The position numbers and the translations under genes were made by a program. Positions 1 through 6,160 of a DNA stretch of 6,355 nucleotides are shown piece after piece (position 1 is the first letter of the stretch; each line of letters begins with the position of its first letter). The stretch comes from Bacteroidales bacterium (lineage in GTDB: Bacteria; Bacteroidota; Bacteroidia; Bacteroidales; WCHB1-69): assembly GCA_017618435.1 (NCBI GenBank), contig JAFZUH010000158.1, positions 1 to 6,355 of the forward strand, read 5' to 3'. Below the pieces are notes generated by a model, which saw only the letters and a program-made list of their open reading frames with translations, was not told the origin of the DNA and searched no databases.

Positions 1-93
1 ATCTCTGTCAGCCAACAAAGGATTTATATCTTGAAAAACAACACCTTTTTGCGGAAAATCGACATATTGTTTTAATAATTTCTTATAGTCCAT
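1..93 (-). CDS. apt: Adenine phosphoribosyltransferase-like protein, N-terminal fragment
   Basis: Only the first 31 codons are present; the gene runs off the left edge of the window. I translated it from the ATG at 93. Residues 12-20 (DFPQKGVVF) followed by QDINPLLADRD match the N-terminal hallmark of adenine phosphoribosyltransferase, where a D-F-P-x-x-G-I-x-F-x-D-I-x-P-L-L pattern precedes the core fold. The known family salvages adenine with PRPP to give AMP in the cytoplasm. The PRPP-binding motif lies outside the window, so the exact substrate cannot be confirmed, and another type I phosphoribosyltransferase is possible. The start codon lies inside the end of the upstream ABC ATPase gene (11-base overlap in a different frame), so the two are almost certainly translated from one mRNA. 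Confidence 0.7.
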   Translation of the reverse strand, partial: MDYKKLLKQYVDFPQKGVVFQDINPLLADRD

Positions 94-1006
94 TTTTATC
101 GGTTTTATCTTTTAACAACTGTATAAAACAATCTTCTATACTCGGAACAATAAATTGTCTTTTGTCAATTGCAATATTGCTTTTGTCCAGAAATGCCTCC
201 AATTGTCCAACTTCCGTTGGATTGTTCAAAACAATATTTACCTGCTGTCCGGCGGCATAAATATCTTTAACCGCATAATCCCGCATATATTGCAACAACT
301 GATAAATACAGTTGGTTTGTACAGCATAAATAGAGCCGTCAAAATTATTTTTAATTTCTTGAGGGGTATTGGAGCCTAAAATTTTTCCATTCTGAATCAA
401 AGCAATACGATTGCACAGCGTTGCCTCATCCATATAAGACGTAGAAACAAAGACTGTAATATTTTGGTCTTTCAATTTTTTGAGTATATCCCACAATTCT
501 CTTCTGCTTACGGGATCCACTCCAGTGGTCGGTTCGTCAAGAAACAAAATTTTGGGCTTGTGTATCAAGGCACAACAAAGAGAAAGTTTTTGTTTCATTC
601 CCCCTGAAAGATTTGCCGCCCGTCTGTCTTTAAAAGGTTCCAAATGTTTCCATATCGGACGAATCAATTCGTAGTTTTTTTCTATGCTTTCGCCATACAA
701 AGTGGCAAAAAACTCCAGATTTTCATAACAAGTCAGATTACTGTACAATGAAAACTGACCGGGCAAATAACCTATAATCTTTCGTATTTTTTTGTAATCT
801 TTCAACAAATCCAAGTTGTCTATAATCGCACTGCCTTTATCAGGATTAAGCAAGGTAACCAAAATGTTAAACAAAGTAGATTTGCCCGCCCCATCAGGAC
901 CTATCAAACCGAACAACTCGCCTTCTTCAACTGATAAGGAAACATTGTTCAAGGCTTGTGTTTTTCCAAAAGATTTGGAAATTTCATTGATTTCTATAGA
1001 TTTCAT
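83..1006 (-). CDS. ABC transporter ATP-binding protein, YbhF/drug-export type
   Basis: A 307-residue single-domain ABC ATPase that should power an exporter at the inner membrane. Visible motifs are Walker A GPDGAGKST (36-44), Q-loop Gln84, signature LSGGMKQ (133-139), Walker B ILFLDEPT (153-160) and D-loop GVDP (162-165). The Asp in the Walker A and the STxYMDEA segment are typical, from memory, of YbhF-like multidrug ATPases that pair with HlyD-type adaptors. The H-loop position, normally His in STHYMDEA, is Ser190 here. The roughly 85 residues after the nucleotide-binding domain form the C-terminal extension common in this subfamily. It starts 10 bases after the membrane fusion protein gene and overlaps the apt-like gene by 11 bases. 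No permease gene is adjacent on either side, so the transmembrane partner is unknown, as is the substrate. Confidence 0.93.
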   Translation of the reverse strand: MKSIEINEISKSFGKTQALNNVSLSVEEGELFGLIGPDGAGKSTLFNILVTLLNPDKGSAIIDNLDLLKDYKKIRKIIGYLPGQFSLYSNLTCYENLEFFATLYGESIEKNYELIRPIWKHLEPFKDRRAANLSGGMKQKLSLCCALIHKPKILFLDEPTTGVDPVSRRELWDILKKLKDQNITVFVSTSYMDEATLCNRIALIQNGKILGSNTPQEIKNNFDGSIYAVQTNCIYQLLQYMRDYAVKDIYAAGQQVNIVLNNPTEVGQLEAFLDKSNIAIDKRQFIVPSIEDCFIQLLKDKTDKNGL

Positions 1007-1016
1007 TTGTTAATGG

Positions 1017-1910
1017 TTAGAATGTAACCTCACCCGGCATTCCGATTTTTATCTTTCCGTTGTTTTTTACTTTTATGTTTACGGCATAGACAAGATTTAC
1101 CCTTTCTTTTTTCGTTTGAATCATTTTGGGGGTAAATTCCGATTGACTGCTTATCCAAGTAATTTTGCCTTCATACACTTCCATTTCTTCATCAGGAGCA
1201 TCTATTCTCACTTCGCATTTTTGTCCTAATTTTATTGTAGAAAGTTGGTCTTCAGACACATATACTTTCAATATCATATCTTCCAAATTAGCGATATTGG
1301 CAATAGGGCGACCTAAACCCGCCAATTCATAACAATTGACATATTTTGACAAAACTGTTCCATTGATAGGACTGACAACCTTGCATTTTGCAACAGCCTC
1401 ATTAACTTGTCTGTATTGAATGTACAATTGTTCCACTTGAGTAGCCAAAACTTGAATTTGTTTGGCTTGGTCTTTTTTCCATGCAGTGATTTTGCTCTCC
1501 AATTGTTGTTTTTCATCATTCAGACTGTCTATATCGCTCTTTTTGTCAGCCTTATAGGATTGAGCATACAACTTTGTTTCTATACTTATCAAAGTATCGT
1601 TCATATTTTTGAACTTTTTGGCGAGCATAGCATCATATTGAGCCCAAAAAGCATCTATTTGCAATTGTATTTGTTGTCTTTGAAGCACCAAATGAGAAGT
1701 GTCTATAATGGCAATACAATCACCCGATTTTACAGTTTCACCTTGATTTACAGCAAAATCAATCACCATTCCTTCTGCTTGGGCAGCCAACATCACCTCC
1801 TCTGCCTCAAAAACGCCAAAAGCGTCTGCATCATATTTTTTAGAACATGCACAAGTGCAAGACAACACTACAACCAAGGTTAAATAAATGAAATAACGAT
1901 ATGTTTTCAT
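1017..1910 (-). CDS. HlyD/YbhG-type membrane fusion protein, probable lipoprotein
   Basis: A 297-residue periplasmic adaptor that would connect an inner-membrane ABC exporter to an outer-membrane channel. Residues 1-17 are a hydrophobic signal segment, followed by three cysteines (18, 20, 22). Cys18 (after VLS) or Cys22 (after TCA, before SKK) may be the lipidated residue. Two biotinyl-lipoyl halves (about 34-70, containing GMVIDFAVNQGETVKSGD, and about 177-205, containing VVSPINGTVLSKY) flank a long coiled-coil hairpin (about 74-176). A beta-barrel region follows (about 212-255), then FTPKMIQTKKERVNLVYAV and the end GMPGEVTF, as in YbhG/YhiI adaptors. I chose the ATG at 1910; an in-frame TTG three codons upstream (1919) is less likely. 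It has its own promoter and lies 10 bases before the ABC ATPase gene, so the pair forms one system. Confidence 0.88.
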   Translation of the reverse strand: MKTYRYFIYLTLVVVLSCTCACSKKYDADAFGVFEAEEVMLAAQAEGMVIDFAVNQGETVKSGDCIAIIDTSHLVLQRQQIQLQIDAFWAQYDAMLAKKFKNMNDTLISIETKLYAQSYKADKKSDIDSLNDEKQQLESKITAWKKDQAKQIQVLATQVEQLYIQYRQVNEAVAKCKVVSPINGTVLSKYVNCYELAGLGRPIANIANLEDMILKVYVSEDQLSTIKLGQKCEVRIDAPDEEMEVYEGKITWISSQSEFTPKMIQTKKERVNLVYAVNIKVKNNGKIKIGMPGEVTF

Positions 1911-1939
1911 CTTTTGCAAAATATTTTATATTAAAAGTG

Positions 1940-1972
1940 CAAAGATAGCATTTTTATTAATATCTTCGCAAA
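1940..1972 (-). promoter_or_regulatory. Bacteroidota-type promoter for the efflux/apt unit
   Basis: Read on the minus strand, TTTG (1972-1969) is followed after 21 bases by TATCTTTG (1947-1940). This is a full match to the known Bacteroidota primary sigma consensus, TTTG, 19-21 bases, TAnnTTTG. The -7 element ends 29 bases before the ATG of the membrane fusion protein gene, giving a short leader of roughly 20-25 bases. The -33 element begins just after the thiE stop codon. This indicates that the HlyD, ATPase and apt-like genes are transcribed separately from the thiamine genes, although read-through from thiE cannot be excluded because no terminator is seen. Confidence 0.75.
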
Positions 1973-1973
1973 A

Positions 1974-2645
1974 CTACTTTTTTCCATCACAAACAGCATT
2001 GGCATACACTTTTAGCATCAAATGTGCCATCTGTTGAGTGGGGTTTTCCGCTTGTAAAACCAATCCGGAAACAGCAATACCGTCTATACCGATATTGAAT
2101 AAATCGGATATATCGTTTTCCAAAATTCCGCCAATGGCCACTATGGGCATATTAATTTGGTGTTGTCTGCATTGTTGCAAAATACCCTCATAGCCCTCCA
2201 AACCTAAAATCGGACTTAAATTCGTTTTTGTTGTTGTAAATCTAAAAGGTCCCAATCCGACATAATCAGCCCCATTTTCTTTGGCTTTTACAATATCCTC
2301 ATATCGGTTGCAAGTGGCTCCGATAATGTAATTTTCACCCAAAATAGCCCGTGCTTGCCGTATGGGCATATCGTTCTTGCCCAAATGCACCCCATCGGCT
2401 TGAATTTCAGCACATAAATCCACGTTATCGTCAAGAATGAAAACAGACTGATGTTGTTTGCACAATTGCTGTACTACAATAGCGGTTTTCCTTACTTCTT
2501 CTATAGGAGAATTTTTCATTCGCAACTGCAGCCACTTGCAGCCACCCGCCAAAGCCATTTCTGCCGATTGCAAATAACTATATCTATCGGTGCAATGCGT
2601 AATAAACTGCAATGACAAACCTTTACGTTGAATATCTTTCATCAT
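1974..2645 (-). CDS. thiE: Thiamine phosphate synthase
   Basis: A 223-residue TIM-barrel enzyme that joins HMP-PP and thiazole phosphate to give thiamine phosphate plus pyrophosphate in the cytoplasm. Family motifs appear in order: WLQLRMK (38-44; pyrophosphate contact), LDDNVDLC (71-78; with the metal-binding Asp region), ADGVHLGKNDMP (83-94), ADYVGLGPFRFTTTK (126-140; the Thr-rich phosphate and pyrophosphate loop) and VAIGGI (169-174). The length is normal for the family (about 205-225). The start overlaps the stop codon of the upstream TenI-like gene as ATGA, which indicates translational coupling; a second Met follows immediately. It is the better preserved of the two ThiE-fold proteins here and so the likely true synthase. 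It is the last gene of the thiamine run, with a new promoter right after it. Confidence 0.95.
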   Translation of the reverse strand: MMKDIQRKGLSLQFITHCTDRYSYLQSAEMALAGGCKWLQLRMKNSPIEEVRKTAIVVQQLCKQHQSVFILDDNVDLCAEIQADGVHLGKNDMPIRQARAILGENYIIGATCNRYEDIVKAKENGADYVGLGPFRFTTTKTNLSPILGLEGYEGILQQCRQHQINMPIVAIGGILENDISDLFNIGIDGIAVSGLVLQAENPTQQMAHLMLKVYANAVCDGKK

Positions 2646-3235
2646 TTGCGTATAAATGTTTGATAAACAGTATTTATATGAATAAAATTTTCTATAAAAC
2701 GCTTATTCTGCCAAATATAGCCCAACACTGCCACACCACCGAATGCACACGACATAGGAATATGTAAATTATCGGGAGTTATACCACCCAAGGCTATTAC
2801 TTTAGAATTAATCAATTGATTTTCTGCCGATTTTCGCAAATCTTCCATAGAAAACGCCTGTTGATAACCTTGCTTGGAAATACTATTGAATATCGGACTG
2901 AGAAAAACATAGTCAAAATGCGAGATGTTTTTCAATTCTTGCAAGGTATGACACGAACGACTAATTGTTATCTTAGTATTATTCCCCTCATATTGAGGAT
3001 TCCTTCGGTTGAGATGTACACCACCAATAGCATATTTTTCAGCCAATTGGAAATGCTCATGCACATGCACCCGTTGATGAAACGCTGAAGGAATTTGTTT
3101 CAACAGATTTTCGTAATCTTCCAACTTGGCATTGGGTTTTCGCAGATGGAAATACTCCAAACCCGCTTTAAACAATTGATTCAAGGCTTGGCTTTCTCCT
3201 TCAAAAAAATCAGGTGTGGAAACAACGATTAACAT
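2642..3235 (-). CDS. tenI: TenI-like thiamine phosphate synthase family protein
   Basis: A ThiE-fold paralogue of 197 residues, counting from the ATG at 3235. That start gives MLIVVSTPDFF, which fits the beginning of Bacteroides homologues as I remember them. An ATG at 3256 would add seven residues and overlap the thiS stop. Motifs are HLRKP (30-34), VHVHEH (56-61), GVHLNRRNP (72-80), SCH (94-96), DYVFLSPIFNSISKQGY (108-124) and ALGGI (148-152). It lacks the Thr-rich TTTK loop and the DDNVDL motif of the neighbouring ThiE. TenI of Bacillus is a thiazole tautomerase that aromatises the ThiG product, and that role is the best inference here; weak or alternative synthase activity cannot be ruled out. 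It starts 8 bases after thiS and overlaps thiE by 4 bases. Confidence 0.82.
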   Translation of the reverse strand: MLIVVSTPDFFEGESQALNQLFKAGLEYFHLRKPNAKLEDYENLLKQIPSAFHQRVHVHEHFQLAEKYAIGGVHLNRRNPQYEGNNTKITISRSCHTLQELKNISHFDYVFLSPIFNSISKQGYQQAFSMEDLRKSAENQLINSKVIALGGITPDNLHIPMSCAFGGVAVLGYIWQNKRFIENFIHINTVYQTFIRK

Positions 3236-3243
3236 ACCCTCTA

Positions 3244-3447
3244 TCAGCCACCGCAAACGGCATTGATAACAACAATATTATCGTTTTCTTTCAAGCAAAA
3301 AGTATCCCATTTCGATTTAGTTATCACTTCGTTGTTTACCGCCACAGCCATACCCAATTGACTATTGATACCCGAAGCAACAATGACCTCTTTTAACGTA
3401 CTATTTTCTTTTACCTGTACAATATTTTTATTAATAGTAATGTTCAT
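3244..3447 (-). CDS. thiS: Sulfur carrier protein ThiS
   Basis: A 67-residue ubiquitin-like protein ending in Gly-Gly (AVCGG), the C-terminus that ThiF adenylates and that becomes a thiocarboxylate donating sulfur to the thiazole ring made by ThiG. The length is normal. The central segment GMAVAVNNEVITKSKWDT (32-49) and the late NDNIVVINAVCGG (55-67) are the typical ThiS core and tail. It begins 33 bases after the SPFH-tail gene, and that gap contains a perfect 12-base palindrome. The TenI-like gene follows after 8 bases. Its usual partners ThiG and ThiF are not encoded in the window. Confidence 0.93.
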   Translation of the reverse strand: MNITINKNIVQVKENSTLKEVIVASGINSQLGMAVAVNNEVITKSKWDTFCLKENDNIVVINAVCGG

Positions 3448-3455
3448 ATTATTTG

Positions 3456-3467
3456 TTTACATGTAAA
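3456..3467. repeat. 12-base perfect palindrome upstream of thiS
   Basis: TTTACATGTAAA is its own reverse complement and lies 9 bases upstream of the thiS start, in the 33-base gap after the SPFH-tail gene. It is AT-rich and not followed by a T run on the minus strand, so it does not look like an intrinsic terminator. A dimeric regulator could bind such a site, but that is inference; short AT-rich palindromes also arise by chance in sequence of this composition. Confidence 0.35.
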
Positions 3468-3480
3468 TAAATATACATTT

Positions 3481-3876
3481 TTATTTGTTACCGAAACGAG
3501 TTGCTTCCAATATCGGCAAATTGGCTTCTGTCGGCACATAAATCACCGAATTGCTTTCATCGTACAAGGCTTGTATCCACAAATAGGTCAAATAATCCTT
3601 GTTGTCTTTCAGACTACCGCCAATAATTTCATTGGCTTTGGCAACACCTTCGGCACGAATAATTTCCGCTTCAGCACGGAATGTGGCACTTTCTTTTTCG
3701 GCACGAGCCTCTTCAACCTTGATTTTTCTATTCTGTTCTGCACGTGAAAATTCGGCTTTGCCCGTCATTTCCTGTTGCCAAACATTATACAAAGGCACTC
3801 CGAACATCAATCCCAAAATCACCACCAAGGAAACAATAACGATAAATACGATTATTTTAAATGATATTTTTGTCAT
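3481..3876 (-). CDS. Small membrane protein resembling the C-terminal tail of SPFH/prohibitin proteins
   Basis: A 131-residue protein with one N-terminal transmembrane helix (about 6-28). A strongly charged Ala/Glu/Arg helix follows (about 36-85; repeated RAE/KAE-like turns such as EEARAEKESATFRAEAEIIRAEG, quoted in part at 55-63 and 68-77). The C-terminal block contains YLTYLWIQAL (95-104) and SVIYVPTEANLPILEA (110-125). The helix and tail resemble the end of prohibitin/HflC-type proteins, often named membrane protease subunit, but the SPFH domain itself is absent. It begins with a clean ATG and a hydrophobic anchor, so it looks like a genuine short gene rather than a decayed fragment. It lies 12 bases after thiD and 33 before thiS. 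Its function is unknown. The domain layout would suit oligomerisation at the inner membrane, but nothing here ties it to thiamine synthesis. Confidence 0.8.
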   Translation of the reverse strand: MTKISFKIIVFIVIVSLVVILGLMFGVPLYNVWQQEMTGKAEFSRAEQNRKIKVEEARAEKESATFRAEAEIIRAEGVAKANEIIGGSLKDNKDYLTYLWIQALYDESNSVIYVPTEANLPILEATRFGNK

Positions 3877-3888
3877 ATTTTTTATAAT

Positions 3889-4716
3889 TTAAAGGTTTAT
3901 TTTCTTCAATTTTTGAGGTGCAAAAGCATGGTTTACGGCCCCATTGCCATGACCTATACGTACATTTTTGCCATTGTCAATGGCTGAATAGATATATTGT
4001 TCGGATAGTTTTATCGCCTCCAACATATCAAAACCCAAAGCCAAATGCGTTGCAATGGCAGACGACAGTGTACAACCAGTTCCATGCAAATTGCAACTTT
4101 CAATTTTTTCAGATGGGAACAAATAGGGTTTCTTGTCTTCATGTGCCATAAACACATCTGTTATTTGCCTGTCATTCAAATGACCGCCTTTTATCAAAAC
4201 CGCTTTTGGGGACATTTGCAGCAATTGTCGGGTTGCAAAAATCATATCATCTTCTGTTACCACCTTTTTTTTGCACAAACAACTTGCTTCATCAAGATTT
4301 GGGGTAATCAAATCAGACAAAGGAAACAATTGTTTGACCATTTTTTCAATGGTTTCATCTTTTATCAATTTGTCTTTGCTGGTTGCCACCATTACGGGGT
4401 CTAAAACGACAAATTTCGGTTGATACTTTTGCAATTGTTCCGCAATCACATCAACAAGTTCCGGAGAATGTATCATTCCGATTTTTACTGCCCGTACAGG
4501 CAAATCTTTCAACACCGCTTCTATCTGTCCGGCAACAATATCTGCCGAAACAGGTTCTATGGCATCAACACCGCAAGTATTTTGAACGGTTACCGCAGTA
4601 ATTGCCGTTGTAGCAAAAGCACCTAAGGCAGATATAGTTTTTATATCTGCCTGTATGCCTGCACCTCCTCCCGAATCCGAACCGGCTATAGATAATACAA
4701 CGGGATAAGTTTTCAT
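3889..4716 (-). CDS. thiD: Hydroxymethylpyrimidine/phosphomethylpyrimidine kinase
   Basis: A 275-residue ribokinase-fold enzyme that phosphorylates HMP to HMP-P and then to HMP-PP, the pyrimidine half of thiamine. Motifs visible are AGSDSGGGAGIQAD (11-24; substrate pocket), ALGAFATTAITAVTVQNT (30-47), DPVMVATS (106-113), LITPNLDEA (136-144), IKGGH (175-179), HGTGCTLSSA (211-220; anion hole with the catalytic-region Cys215) and GHGNGAVNH (255-263). The length is standard and no key motif is missing. The gene starts 14 bases after the aminopeptidase gene and ends 12 bases before the SPFH-tail gene. No promoter is visible in either gap, so it probably shares a transcript with them. A pyridoxal kinase role is possible for relatives, but the thiamine neighbours favour ThiD. 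Confidence 0.96.
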   Translation of the reverse strand: MKTYPVVLSIAGSDSGGGAGIQADIKTISALGAFATTAITAVTVQNTCGVDAIEPVSADIVAGQIEAVLKDLPVRAVKIGMIHSPELVDVIAEQLQKYQPKFVVLDPVMVATSKDKLIKDETIEKMVKQLFPLSDLITPNLDEASCLCKKKVVTEDDMIFATRQLLQMSPKAVLIKGGHLNDRQITDVFMAHEDKKPYLFPSEKIESCNLHGTGCTLSSAIATHLALGFDMLEAIKLSEQYIYSAIDNGKNVRIGHGNGAVNHAFAPQKLKKINL

Positions 4717-4730
4717 GTTTTAAATAACGC

Positions 4731-6128
4731 TTATTCTTCTACAGCAAACATCGGATCCCATGGGGGAAGCATAATTGATTTTTGATTCAATAAGGCTTGT
4801 ATATTTTCCGGAATATATTTTTTATCTACAACCAAACGGAACATATATTCATCAAACCATTTGTCTGTCATTATCAAATGACCTTTAAAGCCATGGGTTG
4901 GTCCCCAACTGTTTTCCACCATCCATTTTTTAGGAGTGCCATTTTCGTCCAAATCAACAGCACAAAGTGTCATAGCATGTGAAGAACCGCTTGCAAAGGT
5001 TTGAATACGTTGCTTTTTGTCCATATTAAAAGTTGTTCCCATCAATGAACTGTAATCAAAATTATCTATATCCAAAAAGCCATTGTCGCTGTTGAGGAAT
5101 TTGCCCACATCACACGAAAAATACATCATAGTGCTGTCTTTAATGGAAGCAATGGCCATTTTTTTGATGTCTTCCATCGGCAAATTGAGATATTTCCAAT
5201 TTTCGCCATCATAAACATGTCTGTCGTATTCTATTTCATATACTTTGTTGTATGGACGAGTGGGGTCATTCATTATCATAACATAATTGGACATATCCAC
5301 ACCGACAAAATCTTTAAAGAAAGATTGCGGAGTATATGTTTTTGTTGAAACAGGCTTGCCCGATGCATCTTTTTGCGTATAAACAAATTCTGTTGGAGGG
5401 GTACCCAAATTCAATTCCAACATACGGTAAATGGTTGACAACATTTCCACTTTTCGGCTGGTCAAGGCTGGCAATTTTTCACCCTTAGCAGCCATTTCCC
5501 TTAATTGCAAACCATATTCTCTCAATTTTAAAGAAATCAGTTGGCTCATACGTGAAGTATTGTTGCTGCTATAGGTTTCCGGCATAATTTCAGACGGGAC
5601 AACACCATATTTTGTTATCAAATTGACAACACCCGTAAACTGACCGCCATCACCGATAGGATTTTTGAACAACCATTCAACAGTCTTGTCATCAAAAGAT
5701 TTGTTTCTGGTATCTATAACGGCTTGCAAAAACAAATTTGATTTTTCCAATTGGTCATAAAAGAAACAATAGTTTTGTGAAAACTGGAATTCTCCCAAAT
5801 TGTATTTGGCTATTACTTTGGCTCTCAATACATTCAAACCAGTAAACAACCAACATCTTCCCGATGATTTTTGATTACATATCCCTTTGGAAACCACCTT
5901 GTTGGAAAAATATGTGTCATTATAAACAGGATTGTTTCTATTTAATGCCAACTTGTTGATGTCATTGCCGCTCACTGCCGTTTGAATGGCTTTGCTTTCT
6001 CCGGCAATTGTGGAATTTTTCTTGATTTGTTCCAAGGTTTGGTTGTCAATGCCACCATTCTGTCCACACAAGGAACCTCCTAAAAATAACAATACGCTTG
6101 CAATACTTAAACTCTGTCTTATATTCAT
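4731..6128 (-). CDS. Secreted C1B cysteine aminopeptidase (bleomycin hydrolase/PepC family)
   Basis: A 465-residue papain-fold peptidase. The catalytic triad is visible: Cys92 in QKSSGRCWLF with oxyanion Gln86, His384 in GSSHAM, and Asn406 in VENSWG. The C-terminus LPPWDPMFAVEE corresponds to the arm that in PepC and bleomycin hydrolase (typically ending PAWDPMGALA) folds into the active site and restricts cleavage to amino ends. Unlike the cytoplasmic family members, residues 1-23 form a signal peptide (Arg4, hydrophobic core 8-18, likely cut near CGQ). The enzyme therefore probably acts in the periplasm or outside, trimming peptides. Cys21 is not in a good lipobox (Leu at -1). Relatives usually form hexamers. 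It starts 32 bases after the ElbB-like gene and ends 14 bases before thiD; neither gap shows a promoter or terminator. Confidence 0.93.
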   Translation of the reverse strand: MNIRQSLSIASVLLFLGGSLCGQNGGIDNQTLEQIKKNSTIAGESKAIQTAVSGNDINKLALNRNNPVYNDTYFSNKVVSKGICNQKSSGRCWLFTGLNVLRAKVIAKYNLGEFQFSQNYCFFYDQLEKSNLFLQAVIDTRNKSFDDKTVEWLFKNPIGDGGQFTGVVNLITKYGVVPSEIMPETYSSNNTSRMSQLISLKLREYGLQLREMAAKGEKLPALTSRKVEMLSTIYRMLELNLGTPPTEFVYTQKDASGKPVSTKTYTPQSFFKDFVGVDMSNYVMIMNDPTRPYNKVYEIEYDRHVYDGENWKYLNLPMEDIKKMAIASIKDSTMMYFSCDVGKFLNSDNGFLDIDNFDYSSLMGTTFNMDKKQRIQTFASGSSHAMTLCAVDLDENGTPKKWMVENSWGPTHGFKGHLIMTDKWFDEYMFRLVVDKKYIPENIQALLNQKSIMLPPWDPMFAVEE

Positions 6129-6160
6129 TTTATTCTAATTTTTATAAATTTCTACACTAT

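Noticed and set aside
155..379. Plus-strand open frames across the window (for example 155-379, 1407-1883, 4045-4404)
   Set aside because: All lie opposite well-supported minus-strand genes and their products show no recognisable motifs; they are antisense shadows.
1911..1919. TTG start extending the membrane fusion protein by three residues
   Set aside because: The ATG at 1910 gives a normal signal peptide start, and the extension adds nothing recognisable.
2527..2545. 9-base direct repeat TGCAGCCAC, twice with one base between
   Set aside because: It lies within thiE and encodes the conserved GGCKWLQLR segment, so it is explained by coding sequence.
3236..3256. Upstream ATG for the TenI-like gene
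   Set aside because: It would overlap the end of thiS and add seven residues before the conserved MLIVVSTPDFF beginning.
3448..3480. Intrinsic terminator or TPP riboswitch before thiS
   Set aside because: The gap is only 33 bases, AT-rich, and has no T run after the palindrome; a TPP aptamer needs roughly 100 bases and its conserved core motifs are absent.
6085..6128. Lipoprotein signal on the aminopeptidase (Cys21)
   Set aside because: The residue before the Cys is Leu, which does not fit a lipobox; an ordinary signal peptidase I site is more likely.
6129..6160. Promoter in front of the aminopeptidase gene
   Set aside because: The 32-base gap has no TAnnTTTG element at a usable position, and I found no convincing pair in the visible end of the elbB-like gene.
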